Origin: Isosphaeraceae bacterium
GTDB lineage: Bacteria > Planctomycetota > Planctomycetia > Isosphaerales > Isosphaeraceae
Length of the DNA stretch: 34,309 bases
Assembly: GCA_031291845.1 (NCBI GenBank)
Contig: JARLIH010000276.1
Coordinates: 1-34,309, forward strand
Direction of reading: 5' to 3'
The position numbers were made by a program, and so were the translations under genes. The notes below the pieces were generated by a model, which was not told where the DNA came from, made no database searches, and saw only the letters and a program-made list of their open reading frames with translations. Below are positions 1 through 9,318 of the stretch, one piece after another; position 1 is the first letter of the stretch, and each line of letters opens with the position of its first letter.

Positions 1-3000
1 AGCGTCGCCTCGTCGAACCGCGTCCCCGTCATCCGCGCGGCGGTCAGCGTGAAGTTCGGGAACTGCTCCCCGTTGATCGCCCAGGCCAGCGCGTTGTCCC
101 CCTCGACCAGCCGCACAATCTTGTACGACAGGATGCGGTCCGCCTCCCACGACAGCAGCGCTGTGCCCCCGACGCCCCGGCTGTGCAGGTTTACGCTCGC
201 CTCTTCGCCCACCTTGTACGTCTGACGGTCGGCCAGCAGCCGCAGCTTCGTCTCGTCCTTCTTCCCCGAGATCGTGAGCGCGCGGTCGGCCACCACCGGG
301 TTGCCAAACCGGTCCGTCCCCGCCACGCGCACGACGAAGCTTCCCCCTTGCTCGTCATCGACCTGGAGCGAGAGCGACCCCCGGCCGGTCTTCGGGTCCG
401 TCTTCAGCGGCTTGCGCACCACCTCGCGCTCCGTGGCGCGGCCGGCCTGGTTCACCTGTTTCAGCACCGATACGTTCAAGGTTTCACCCGTCGGCTCCCC
501 CTGCGCGTCGTGCGTCGTCGCGATGAGCTGGAAACTTTCGCCGTCGAGGTACACGTCGCGCGTCGTCTTCAGGCTGATATTGAAGGCGCGGATCGCCAGC
601 ATCACGGTCGCCGCCGTTCCCACGTTGTCCTGCGGCAGTTGCGCCAGCAATCGCAGCGCCTGCTCCTCGGCGAACCCCTCCGTCGGGAACTCGACGTGGT
701 ATTTCCCCTCGGCGCTGGTCGTCCCGTGCAGAACGCGGCCGTCGGGCAGGCGAACGGCGACGGGGCGGTTCGCGACGGGTGCGCCGTACTGGTACTTGGC
801 CACCAGGTCGGCCGCCACCGTCTCGCCCCGGAAGAAGACCGTCTTCTTCAGGTCGAACGCCAGGTCAATCTTCTCGAGCTGGTACGACTGCACCTCGAAG
901 CTGCCGGCGAACTCGCTCTTGCTCGGCTGGTACACCCGCACGCGGTATGTCCCCGCCGGCGCACCGGAATCGAGCGGCAACGTCTCGTGGAACGTGCCAA
1001 ACTCCGAGAGCGTCACCGGCCGCGCGACAATCTGACGCCCTCGGGCGTCGGTCACCTCCAGGCGGTAGACGGTCTTCGGCACGTTCGCGTACTGCCCGTC
1101 CTGGACCTCGCGGACGATCCCCCGCAGCGCCACTTGCTGGCCGGGCCGGTACGCGGGTCGATCGGTGTAGATATAGGCGCGCGGCGTGATCCCCTGCGCC
1201 ACCTTCTCCGGCACGCCCAGGCCCGAGCCCGCCACGTCGGGTCCGTCGAGCACCAGGTAATGGAGCGCCTGGTTCGGGTCGCGCGGCTTCTCCCACTTCT
1301 GCAAGAGCACGCCGTCCTTGCCGGTCTTCGCTTCCAGCACCACCTGACCGCTCGCGTTGTCCGCCACCAGCACCCGCGCCCCCGCGCGCCCCTGGCCGGT
1401 CTTCATGTCCTGCGCGAAGACCAGGAGCTGCTCGCGCGAGACCTTCACGATCGCGTCGAGGTCGCTGCCCAGCACCAGCGTCGTCGCCTGCAGCGTCTTC
1501 TCATCCGTGACCTTCACGACGAACACGCCCGGCACGTCCAGCTTCAGCGTGTACTCCTGCTCGACCGGCTTGTACTTCGCATACCCAGGGACCTCGGCCG
1601 TCCACTCGGCGTCGGGCTGCACCAGGCTGATGTCGAGCGACTCCACGCTCGTGAGCATCTGCTTCTTGCGGAAGTAGGCCTCGGCGTTCAGCTTGTAGGC
1701 CGTGAAGGTGAGCTTCTCCAGGTTCCGCGTCGTGATCTTCAGGTGCGCCTTCTCGCCCGAGCGAAAGCTGCGCGGGGTGACGACCGTCAGGGCCTTCGAC
1801 TCCATCACGGCCACGCGCTGGGCGGCCTGGGCCTTCCACGGCTCGATGGCGATCTTCTTGAACCGCTCGATCGCGGTGGCGGGGTCCCCCTTCTCGTTCT
1901 CGTAGATCGAGGCGATCGCGAACTGCGCGTGCGCGGCGGGCTCGCTCTGGGGGAACTTGCTGAGCAAGGGCTCCCACGCGGCGATGGCCTGCTCGTGCTT
2001 CTTCTCGGCGACGAAGCTGTCGCCGACCTGGAACAGGATCTGGGGAACGCGGCCGTCGAGCGGGTTCTGGGCCACGAACGTTTGCCAGGCCGTGCGGGCC
2101 TCGGCGTAGTGTTCGCGCTGGAGGTGATCGGCGGCGATCAGGAGCTGCGTGTCGAGGATCGCGCGCTGGGCGTCGGCCGACTGCGGGCCGTTGGGGTACT
2201 TGGCCAGGTATCCCTTCCACGCGGCGATCGCCTCGGCGAACTTCTGCTGCCCCTGCAGAACCTGTCCGACCTGGAACGTGGCGGTCATCGCGAGCTGGGC
2301 CAGGTCGCGCTTCGCGTCGTCGGTCTCGGCCCGGAAACCCTCCTCTTTGAGAAAGGCGGTGAACGCCTCGAGGGCCTGCTGGCTCTTGCCGCGTGCCAGG
2401 TACGCCGCGCCGATCTCATACGCAGCGCGCACGGCCCAGGGGTGGGCGGGGTACGCTTCGAGGTAGCGCCTCAATGCCGCGACGCCCAGGTTCAGGTTCG
2501 TGTCGTCGGGTGGGCTGGGAATGCCGAACGTGTGCGCGACCTGGTAGAGGGCCTTGGCGCGGAACTCGTCGTCCCCCTTCGCGAGGGGCGCCTTGGCGTT
2601 GCCGAGGTCGCGGGCGAGGTCGGTCCAGGTGAGGCGCGCCTGGAGGCGCTGGCCGGCATGCCACTGGGCCTCGCCCAGATGGTAGCGAGCCGCCGTGCGG
2701 TCGGCCCCCTTGGGGTACTCGTTCAGGTAGTTCTGGAAGTCCTGCAGGGCGCGTCCGTGGTTGTTGGCCGCCTGGCTCGCGCGACCCATGGCGAAGAGGA
2801 GCTGCGCGCGCAAGGCAGCGCTCTTGGCCAGGCCGCGCGCCTGCGTCAGCAGCTCGTAGGCGCCATTGGGATCGGCAGGAACGATGGGATCGTCGGGTTT
2901 GAGGAGACGTCGTGCGAAGGCGTGATAGACCTCGGCGAGCCGGTCCTTGCGGTCACCCGCGAGCAGGGTTTCGGCCTCGGCCCGGGCGAGCTGCTCGGCG

Positions 3001-3407
3001 GCGGCGAAGCGACCGGCGGTAAGCTCGACGGCGGCAAGCTCGAAGCGGAGCTTCGCGGCCCAGGTCCCCTTGGGATCGGCTTCGAGCGCAGCGCTGAGGG
3101 TTTCGCGAGCGTCGTCCTTCTTGCCGTCGAGGCGCAGGGCGATGCCGCGGATGTAGGCGTAGTAGGTTTTCTCGCTACGATCCTTGGCGCCGTCGGCCAG
3201 CTTGGCGAGCGCGGCCTGGGCGTCGGCGAAATGTCCCTCCTGAAGCGCCGCGACAACTTCGGCCGGGAGCACGGGGGCCGCCGGCGCAATCGCCCCCTTC
3301 GCCGCGACCGCCCGCGCCGGCGGGTCGGCCGCACGGGACGTCGGCGTGCTGAGCCAGGCGAGTAGCAAAACGATCCCGGCCAGCGCAAAGCGGGTGCGCA
3401 ACGCCAT
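1..3407 (-). CDS. Exported TPR / alpha-2-macroglobulin-like protein, 3' end cut by window edge
   Basis: An open frame runs from ATG at 3407 to the window edge without a stop (about 1135 codons), so the C-terminus is missing. Residues 1-27 form a signal peptide (MALRTRFALAG, then a hydrophobic stretch ending near SRAAD). About residues 40-560 are TPR-like helical repeats, for example a segment containing KGYLAKYPNGPQSAD. From about 570 the sequence changes to beta-rich macroglobulin domains: a YIYTDRPAYRPGQ motif typical of MG2, then near the edge SRGVGGTALLSWEADRIL, which resembles the bait-region domain of bacterial alpha-2-macroglobulins. Family members are large envelope protease-trapping or structural proteins. 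Whether a thioester motif exists cannot be seen. Gene identity is secure at family level; the exact role is inferred. Confidence 0.85.
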   Translation of the reverse strand, partial: MALRTRFALAGIVLLLAWLSTPTSRAADPPARAVAAKGAIAPAAPVLPAEVVAALQEGHFADAQAALAKLADGAKDRSEKTYYAYIRGIALRLDGKKDDARETLSAALEADPKGTWAAKLRFELAAVELTAGRFAAAEQLARAEAETLLAGDRKDRLAEVYHAFARRLLKPDDPIVPADPNGAYELLTQARGLAKSAALRAQLLFAMGRASQAANNHGRALQDFQNYLNEYPKGADRTAARYHLGEAQWHAGQRLQARLTWTDLARDLGNAKAPLAKGDDEFRAKALYQVAHTFGIPSPPDDTNLNLGVAALRRYLEAYPAHPWAVRAAYEIGAAYLARGKSQQALEAFTAFLKEEGFRAETDDAKRDLAQLAMTATFQVGQVLQGQQKFAEAIAAWKGYLAKYPNGPQSADAQRAILDTQLLIAADHLQREHYAEARTAWQTFVAQNPLDGRVPQILFQVGDSFVAEKKHEQAIAAWEPLLSKFPQSEPAAHAQFAIASIYENEKGDPATAIERFKKIAIEPWKAQAAQRVAVMESKALTVVTPRSFRSGEKAHLKITTRNLEKLTFTAYKLNAEAYFRKKQMLTSVESLDISLVQPDAEWTAEVPGYAKYKPVEQEYTLKLDVPGVFVVKVTDEKTLQATTLVLGSDLDAIVKVSREQLLVFAQDMKTGQGRAGARVLVADNASGQVVLEAKTGKDGVLLQKWEKPRDPNQALHYLVLDGPDVAGSGLGVPEKVAQGITPRAYIYTDRPAYRPGQQVALRGIVREVQDGQYANVPKTVYRLEVTDARGRQIVARPVTLSEFGTFHETLPLDSGAPAGTYRVRVYQPSKSEFAGSFEVQSYQLEKIDLAFDLKKTVFFRGETVAADLVAKYQYGAPVANRPVAVRLPDGRVLHGTTSAEGKYHVEFPTEGFAEEQALRLLAQLPQDNVGTAATVMLAIRAFNISLKTTRDVYLDGESFQLIATTHDAQGEPTGETLNVSVLKQVNQAGRATEREVVRKPLKTDPKTGRGSLSLQVDDEQGGSFVVRVAGTDRFGNPVVADRALTISGKKDETKLRLLADRQTYKVGEEASVNLHSRGVGGTALLSWEADRILSYKIVRLVEGDNALAWAINGEQFPNFTLTAARMTGTRFDEAT

Positions 3408-3770
3408 GGTGAGAGCCTCCTGTTGAGGGGGAAACCTGGATCGAAGGGAACGCCGCCCATCCTTTAGACGCTTACCGGCGGACTCCCGTTCCCCAGCGCA
3501 CTCCGAATTCTACCGGACAGGGCCCCGCCTTGGCGCGGAGAATCTGCTTCGCCGCGGCGCGCCCGCCCAGAAGTAACGTTCGAGCGAGGCGTTTCTTAGG
3601 GACGAACCGGAAAGGGGCACGGGCTCTCGCTCACAGCGGAGAAACCGAACAGGCTGTTCGAGAAGCGTAGGATGGCCGAGCGGAATGACGTAGGATGCTG
3701 TGGAACGCACCGGTGCACTTCATGCACCCTACAGACTGAGGCTTGCCTCGTTCCGACAACGCAGCTCCGA
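3408..3770. other. Intergenic region with a short palindromic repeat
   Basis: No convincing gene is present in this 363-base stretch. It is the upstream region of the macroglobulin gene and lies downstream of the convergently placed end of the HdeD gene. The only structured element is the palindromic repeat at 3690-3732. Short open frames here lack a ribosome binding site and recognisable homology. Confidence 0.6.
3690..3738. repeat. Short palindromic (REP-like) element
   Basis: Outer arms GTAGGATGC (3690-3698) and GCACCCTAC (3724-3732) are inverted with one mismatch, and an inner hairpin GGTGCA-CTTCA-TGCACC sits at 3712-3728. The right end continues as CCCTACAGACTG (3727-3738). That exact 12-mer recurs at 27285-27296 in the palindromic repeat there, which suggests the same dispersed family. 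It lies between gene ends, where such elements usually sit. Confidence 0.5.
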
Positions 3771-4364
3771 CTACGCAGACGCCGGGGGACCACTGGGAAG
3801 GCTCTTCGCGGCGAGCGCGAGCATGACCAGCGCCCAGCCGTTGAAGATCATGTCGACCCCCACGAAGAGGCCGATCACCCAGAGCCCCGACAGCGGCCAC
3901 TGCCACCAGATGGCAACTCCGAGGAGCACGTTGATCACCCCATGCAATACCAGCCATACCCGGTTCTGATAAGGGACCGCCAAGGCGACGACGACACGAA
4001 AGATCCCGCCGAAGATCAGGAACACGGCGATCAACAGCGTCAGCGCGATTGCCGACGCGCTGGGGTTGGCGACGATCATGAACCCCACGGCGACGTACAA
4101 GAGACCAGTCAGCAGGTCAAGGAAGAACCCGCTCCACCGCTTGCTCAGGAAGGCGTGGACGGCCTGGAAAACCCCGCCGAAAATCAGCAGCCAGCCGAAA
4201 AACAGAACCGAGACCACGGTCAGCAGGAATGTCGAGCCAAGCGCGACCGTCCCCAGCACGATGAGCAGAATGCCCAGACCGAGAAACCAGCCCCAGCGCC
4301 TCCTCAGTTCGTCTTGCCCCACCAGATGCAGACTCACCACGGTCAACGAGTCTTCCGAGGGCAT
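3771..4364 (-). CDS. HdeD/DUF308 family membrane protein
   Basis: A 197-residue protein that is almost entirely hydrophobic. It has six predicted membrane helices in three hairpins, the layout of HdeD (DUF308). Helices begin around RRRWGWFLGLGILLIVLG and continue through LLTGLLYVAVGFMIVANP and LHGVINVLLGVAIWWQWP. The short Gly-rich hairpins with small residues are typical of the family. In E. coli HdeD is linked to acid resistance at high density, but for most bacteria the function is unknown. The start at 4364 is supported by an AAGGAG ribosome binding site seven bases upstream. It is monocistronic here. Family assignment is confident; no function in acid stress is claimed. Confidence 0.85.
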   Translation of the reverse strand: MPSEDSLTVVSLHLVGQDELRRRWGWFLGLGILLIVLGTVALGSTFLLTVVSVLFFGWLLIFGGVFQAVHAFLSKRWSGFFLDLLTGLLYVAVGFMIVANPSASAIALTLLIAVFLIFGGIFRVVVALAVPYQNRVWLVLHGVINVLLGVAIWWQWPLSGLWVIGLFVGVDMIFNGWALVMLALAAKSLPSGPPASA

Positions 4365-4801
4365 CGCGGTTCTCCTTCGGTGTTTCGCTTCGGGCGGACG
4401 TACTCTCGACCACCCGCAACATCGCCTTCAGAGGCTCCGGGTCGGTCAGCCGCTGGTCACGACCCACGACGACGCATGCCGACTCGGCCTGGCCCCCCAT
4501 TCTGCACGACGCCTCGCCTGCCGGCGAGGGCAATCACGTCGTCGGCCTTGGCGCGCAAGATGGCCGGGACGATCATGCTTCGCACCGATGCGAACACGGA
4601 TTCGGCAAGCATCGATTGGTTACCCGATGGCCCGTCAGGCCGTTTCGACCCCCTATCAATCAAACGCGCCGCCCCGTGGCTGATCGACCGCATGCTCGGC
4701 ATAGTGCCCCGTAACGAGCACTCTGACCGAACCGGCCAAGACGCCACGCTCCGGGGAGGCCAACATCACGACGCCGACTTGACCCTCGCGAGGAGAACCG
4801 T
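4365..4801. other. Intergenic region, no gene recognised
   Basis: This 437-base stretch lies between the HdeD start and the pseudogene. Open frames on both strands are short, lack ribosome binding sites and show no family I recognise. It contains the HdeD promoter by position, but I could not pick out a clear -35/-10 pair. Confidence 0.5.
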
Positions 4802-5139
4802 GTGCGCCCTGACGTTCTCACCCAGCTTGACCACGCTTTGGCGGCCATCGATCGCCCCGGCGCGTTCTGCACAAGCGGCAGCGCGCCCGCGGTGCTGCCC
4901 GGGCTTGAGGTCGAAGGATTGGGCCGCATCGGCCTGCCGCTGACCGTCAAGCAGGCGAAGGAGCTCAGCAAGCGCTGCGCGTAGGCTCCGTTCGGCAAGG
5001 GGGAGAAGACCCTCGTCGATACGAGCGTCCGCCGGGTCCGCCGCCTGACATCCGAGCGCTTCGCCCTGACGAACCCCGACTGGCAGCACTTCGTCGATGC
5101 CACAGTCGCCACCGTCCAAACCGAGCTGGGCGCACCAAG
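4802..5139 (+). pseudogene. Decayed 2OG-Fe(II) oxygenase-like gene remnant
   Basis: A start codon at 4802 (GTG) opens a frame beginning LTQLDHALAAIDRPGAFCTS, then LPGLEVEGLG and a conserved-looking block ending KRCA. The frame hits an amber stop at 4982-4984, where CAG to TAG is a plausible single change. It then resumes in the same frame as APFGKGEKTLVDTSVRRV and FALTNPDWQHFVDATVATV up to about 5130. After that the similarity-like texture is lost, and a short open stretch (YHEDRERFATVRGIEAAL, from 5137) is in another frame with its own stops. From memory this N-terminal block resembles planctomycete 2OG-Fe(II) oxygenase-type proteins. The iron-binding part is absent. The reading as a broken gene is firm; the family name is tentative. 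Confidence 0.6.
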
Positions 5140-5477
5140 AACAGCGCCTCGTACGTGGCAGCGCTCTAGACCTACCACGAAGACCGGGAGCGGTTTGCGA
5201 CGGTCCGGGGCATCGAGGCAGCCTTGCCCTGAAGGGACTCACAGGCGATCCCGAACGGGCCGTTCGAAAACGTCGAATCGGCATACCCACCCGACACGGG
5301 GCCTCGCGGATCGCCGCTCAGGGGAGAATCCGGTCGATCGCCAACCGCCAGCCAGGGACGGCAGGCCCGGCGTTGCCGATGCCATCGGAAACCTCCGCCT
5401 GCTCGCGAACCCCTGAGACGGTTGGCGCTCCAACCGGGAGCTGATTTGACCACAACGACCGCCGATAGGAACAGAAT
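5140..5477. other. Region without an intact gene
   Basis: This is the continuation of the decayed segment up to the terminator of the neighbouring minus-strand gene. An open stretch in frame with 5137 (YHEDRERFATVRGIEAAL) carries an internal amber codon and could be a further piece of the same or another dead gene. Nothing else is recognisable. Confidence 0.4.
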
Positions 5478-5496
5478 CCTCTCCCCTCGGGAGAGG
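5478..5496 (-). terminator. Intrinsic terminator-like hairpin after the PVC dehydrogenase gene
   Basis: A perfect 8-bp stem CCTCTCCC / GGGAGAGG with a 3-base loop lies about 30 bases past the stop codon of the minus-strand gene. On the minus strand it is followed by ATTCTGTTCC, moderately T-rich. Position and stem support termination; the weak U tract keeps the confidence moderate. Confidence 0.5.
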
Positions 5497-5526
5497 TGAT
5501 CACAAATCCCCTCGATAGGCCGCTCG

Positions 5527-8500
5527 TCACTTCTTCTTCAGCGTCTGCACGTACTCGACGACGTCGATCAGCTCGTCAGCCGTCATCGTCTTTTGCAGGT
5601 CGGCGGGCATCAGCGAGACCGGCTGCTTCTTGAGCTCGTCGATCTCCGCCTTTTTCAACGTGCGGGCAATCGCGTCGCTGCCGCGGAGCACGAGCTCCGT
5701 CGGGGTCTCCGAGACTTTGACGCCACTGATCGAGTTACCGTCGACGGTCGACGCGCTCCACGTTTCGTAGTTGTGGCTGATCCCGGCGGAGGGGAAGAGA
5801 ATCGACTCGAAGACCGCCTCGCGGCTCAGCTTCGAACCGATTTCCGACAGGTTCGGTCCAACCTCTTTTCCTTCACCGTCGACCACATGGCAGGTGTTGC
5901 ACTTGGCAACGGTGTTGAAAACCGTCTTCCCTCTCCGGGCGTCTCCCTTCGACTTCAGCAGCATGGCCAGCGGCGGCAGCGGTTTGTCGTTGCGGGCCGG
6001 CGGGGGCGGGAACAGAGTGTCGACCTCGTTCTTCAGGTTTGGATCGTCAAAGGGAATCGTCTGCAAGGCAAACGCAGCCGCCTGCGTCAGCCCCGGGGCG
6101 AGGGCGTTCTTTTTGATCCTTCCGAGCAGCGCGTGCGCTCCTTGTGGAGTCTTGCCCAGCCCCTTGGCCGCTTCCTGGCCGACGTTCGGGAACGTGTTCT
6201 TATCGTCGACGACCGCGCTGAGGAGCGGTGTGGTCCGCGGATCGGCGGCGTTGCCGAGCGCGCGGGTCAGCGCCGTTGCCGCCGCGACGTCGGTTCCGCG
6301 CAGCGTGGCTAGCAAGAGCCGCTCCTGACCGCGGCCAAGCAGGACCTTCACGGCATCAACCGCCAGGCTGCTGTCCGGCTGGGCCCCCGCGAGTGCCACC
6401 AGCGATGGATACTGGGCCGCCAACTGGAAGCGATCGACCAGCGAGACGTACGTCGAGGTTCCCTTGGTCCGATCGAGGACCTTCCTCAGCGCGGAGAGCT
6501 TCTCCGGTTGGTTGGAGACGTCGCTCCCCTGGAGCCGGTTAACGGCTTCCGCGACGATCAAGGCCTGGCGCACCTCATCACCGGCGCTCGTGTGGAAGGC
6601 AAGCTGGTCGATGGCGGCCGCTTTCTTTTCACCCGTCAGAAAATCGAACGCCCGGAAATTGCGCGGTAGTTCCTCGGCCGGTGTCGCCGGGTCGCTGATG
6701 ATCTTGGCCAGCAGTTCCGGCGTCTGAGCGGCACGCGACCTCCAGATGATGTCCCGTCCGGCTTTGGTCGAGGCCGCGCTCGGCACCGCCCGCAGGTACG
6801 CCGACAGGCAATCATCCCAGTGCCTCGCCGCGGCGATTCCGAGCGCTTCGAGATACCAGCGGTCCTGGCCATCGTACTGTTGCGCCAGCGCCGCCCACGC
6901 GGCCGCCGGTGCCGCGTCCCCAGCCATCGCCAGCGCCATCTCCCGGCGCACTTTCGGCGAGAGCCCGCGTGCGTCGTTGGCCACCCACCGCCATTGCGGA
7001 GTCAATTGACGTCCGGCACGAATCGCCACGACCTTCAGGTCGTCCTGGTCTCCGTGCGAGGCGGCCTCCAGGTACCCCGCGCCCTTGCCGGCAAGCTTGC
7101 TCAGCAGCCACAGGGCCCGGGCGCGGAACCGCGGGTTCGGATCGTCGCGGAACATCTTTGCCAGCGCGGCTTCCGCTTTGTCGCCGAAGTCGTGCAGCGC
7201 CGTCCAGCCAAGGTAACGCGCTTCCTGGTTCGGGCTCTTCAGGGCGGAAATCGCGCCTTCGACCGTCGTGACGTCGAACTTCGGTATCGTGTACTTCGCG
7301 CCCGGGGGAGCCACGCGGAAGACTCGGCCCTTGTCGATATCCCCCATCCCATGGCCGCCGACGCCCGGATCGTACCAGTCGGCGACGATCAGTGAGCCAT
7401 CGGGCGCGACGCACACATCACTCGGTCGGAACCACTTGTCGCGGGTCCCTTCCAGAACGTTCACGATTTTCGCCGTGTAGCCCGCCCCTTGCTCCTGCAC
7501 GGGATAGGCCCGGACCACGTTCGGCCCGGCATCGCAGTGAATCACCTGGTTGCGGAAGACCGGCGGCAGCAATGCCCCTTCATAGATGCAAATGCCGGTC
7601 GGAGATCCCTGGCCCGTCTGCAACAGGTTCGGCACCACGCCCGGATCGTTGAGGTGCCAGTGCCGCTGCGGAATCTCGGTCTCGATGTTCGTCCGGGGCG
7701 ACTGCCAGCTTGCGCCCGTGATCTCATCGGCATAGCCGTAATTGCCAAACTCCATCACATAGTTGATGCGGACCCCTTTGTTGCCGTCGTCGTCGTTGTC
7801 GGACTGCCAAAGCGTGCCGAAGGAGTCGACGGCCACCTCGTAAATATTGCGGAAGTTGTGGGCGAGGGTCTCAAAATCGCTGCCGTCGAGATTGCAGCGG
7901 AAGACCATCCCGCCGCGGTACGGCTTGCCGCTGTCGTTGACGATATTCCCCGCGCGGTCCACGATCGGCTTGCCGTTCTTATCATGCACGGCCCTTCCAG
8001 TGTTGCCGACGTTCCAGTAGAGCTTGCCATCCGGCCCGAAAACAAACGCGTGGGTCGAGTGATCGTGCTGCGCCTGGCCGACCTTGGTGAAGAGGACGTC
8101 TTTCTTGTCGGCCTTGCCGTCGCCGTCTTCGTCCGTCAAGATGAAAACATTCGGCGCGACCGAGACGATCACCTTGTTGCCGAGCACGCAGATGCCGAGG
8201 GCGCTGTCGATGTCGCGACCTTGGTAGAACACGGTCTGCTTGTCGGCCACGCCGTCGTGGTCGGGGTCTTCGAGGATCAGGATGCGATCCCCCTCCGGCC
8301 GTTGCCCGCTGCGGCCGCGGTAGTTCACCACCTCGCAGACCCAGACGCGCCCCTGGTGATCGACGTCGATATCCGACGGGCTGAGGACCATCGGCTCACC
8401 CGCGAACAGCGCCGCGTCCAGGCCGGGCGCGACCTCCAGCCCGGCGACGGCGTTCGCCAGGTCGTGCACCGGCGTCGCCGAGCCCCCCACACTCGCCACC

Positions 8501-9021
8501 GGGGCCGGCGGCTTCCGGGTGAATACAAGGAACTGCACGGTGCTGCCGAAACCCTGATCGGTCCCTCCATTATCCAACCCGGCCTTCGCCTGGAACCGGG
8601 TGTAACCGGCGGGAAGGTCGAACCCGATGATCGACGGCGCATGCGTGCCGAAGCCGTAGCCAATCAGCTTGCCATCCATCCGCAGCGGACCGCCCGCGGC
8701 GTTGGCGTTGACGTGGACTGCGCCAAATCCGGTGGAGGCGTCTTTCCACTTGAGGTCGGTGAGCTTCTTCTCGCCGCCGGGACCGACGAGGCGTGGCTCG
8801 ACCCAGTCGGCCCAATCGCAACTGAAGCCGTCGCCGCCGTCCGTGACCACGAGCCAAAGCTCTTTCGCGCCGGCGATATCGATATCGACGTTGACCGCAT
8901 GACCGGGCGTGCTGGGAGAAACCAACCGGCTGTCGAACAGCGGTTTGGGATCGGCCGCCGAGACGTGGGAGGTTCCGCAAGCAACCGACAGGACGGTCAG
9001 TAGACAAACCCAGCGTCGCAT
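5527..9021 (-). CDS. PVC-type membrane-bound dehydrogenase with NPCBM and CxxCH haem domains
   Basis: 1164 residues from ATG at 9021. This start fits a GGGAG site nine bases upstream and places the signal peptide (MRRWVCLLTVLSVACG) at the terminus; an in-frame ATG at 9057 is less likely. About residues 35-165 form an NPCBM/NEW2-like carbohydrate-binding beta domain (VDIDIAGAKELWLVVTDGG). Residues 185-570 match the planctomycete/verrucomicrobial dehydrogenase N-terminal family (TIGR02604-like beta-propeller: SDIDVDHQGRVWVCEV, DPDHDGVADKQTVFYQG). Residues 570-1000 are helical HEAT-like repeats. The C-terminus is a c-type cytochrome module with CNTCH at 1041-1045 and a later SLMPADLQ methionine, a likely sixth haem ligand. 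It probably oxidises a carbohydrate-derived substrate outside the cytoplasmic membrane. It is a single gene with its own terminator. Confidence 0.9.
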   Translation of the reverse strand: MRRWVCLLTVLSVACGTSHVSAADPKPLFDSRLVSPSTPGHAVNVDIDIAGAKELWLVVTDGGDGFSCDWADWVEPRLVGPGGEKKLTDLKWKDASTGFGAVHVNANAAGGPLRMDGKLIGYGFGTHAPSIIGFDLPAGYTRFQAKAGLDNGGTDQGFGSTVQFLVFTRKPPAPVASVGGSATPVHDLANAVAGLEVAPGLDAALFAGEPMVLSPSDIDVDHQGRVWVCEVVNYRGRSGQRPEGDRILILEDPDHDGVADKQTVFYQGRDIDSALGICVLGNKVIVSVAPNVFILTDEDGDGKADKKDVLFTKVGQAQHDHSTHAFVFGPDGKLYWNVGNTGRAVHDKNGKPIVDRAGNIVNDSGKPYRGGMVFRCNLDGSDFETLAHNFRNIYEVAVDSFGTLWQSDNDDDGNKGVRINYVMEFGNYGYADEITGASWQSPRTNIETEIPQRHWHLNDPGVVPNLLQTGQGSPTGICIYEGALLPPVFRNQVIHCDAGPNVVRAYPVQEQGAGYTAKIVNVLEGTRDKWFRPSDVCVAPDGSLIVADWYDPGVGGHGMGDIDKGRVFRVAPPGAKYTIPKFDVTTVEGAISALKSPNQEARYLGWTALHDFGDKAEAALAKMFRDDPNPRFRARALWLLSKLAGKGAGYLEAASHGDQDDLKVVAIRAGRQLTPQWRWVANDARGLSPKVRREMALAMAGDAAPAAAWAALAQQYDGQDRWYLEALGIAAARHWDDCLSAYLRAVPSAASTKAGRDIIWRSRAAQTPELLAKIISDPATPAEELPRNFRAFDFLTGEKKAAAIDQLAFHTSAGDEVRQALIVAEAVNRLQGSDVSNQPEKLSALRKVLDRTKGTSTYVSLVDRFQLAAQYPSLVALAGAQPDSSLAVDAVKVLLGRGQERLLLATLRGTDVAAATALTRALGNAADPRTTPLLSAVVDDKNTFPNVGQEAAKGLGKTPQGAHALLGRIKKNALAPGLTQAAAFALQTIPFDDPNLKNEVDTLFPPPPARNDKPLPPLAMLLKSKGDARRGKTVFNTVAKCNTCHVVDGEGKEVGPNLSEIGSKLSREAVFESILFPSAGISHNYETWSASTVDGNSISGVKVSETPTELVLRGSDAIARTLKKAEIDELKKQPVSLMPADLQKTMTADELIDVVEYVQTLKKK

Positions 9022-9201
9022 GAGCCAGCTCTCCCAGGCACGGTGTCGAATCAGCAATCGTGAGACGATGATAGCATCGGCGCCGGGTCAGGTCACGCTC
9101 GGAAGCCCAGGGATGGCCCACCCTGGACCTCTTGACCGTTCACGCGGACGTGGGAACGCAGGGTCGCGCCGCTCCCTTCGATGTACAGCGCCTGGGGGCG
9201 C

Positions 9202-9250
9202 AAAAAAGGTGTCGGGAAACGCTGATTGGTAAATCAACGCTCCCCGACAC
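9202..9250 (-). terminator. Strong intrinsic terminator of the sigma-TlpA fusion gene
   Basis: Arms 9209-9227 and 9232-9250 form a 19-bp stem with a 4-base loop. As minus-strand RNA the three non-Watson-Crick positions become G-U pairs, so the stem is unbroken. As plus-strand RNA they are A-C mismatches. On the minus strand the stem is followed by CC and six T (9207-9202). It lies about 70 bases past the stop of the minus-strand gene ending at 9319. Confidence 0.85.
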
Positions 9251-9318
9251 GTTTTCGGGCCCGCGGCTTTCACCGATTTCAAAGCCAAAGGAATTGCCGG
9301 AAAACCTCGGCTGACACG

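Noticed and set aside
183..3365. Plus-strand open frame of 1060 codons
   Set aside because: It is antisense to the macroglobulin gene, rich in Arg/Leu/Val low-complexity text with no domain. High GC opens the mirror frame. The minus frame has a signal peptide and recognisable domains.
7489..9003. Plus-strand open frame of 504 codons
   Set aside because: Antisense shadow of the PVC dehydrogenase gene, with no recognisable motif.
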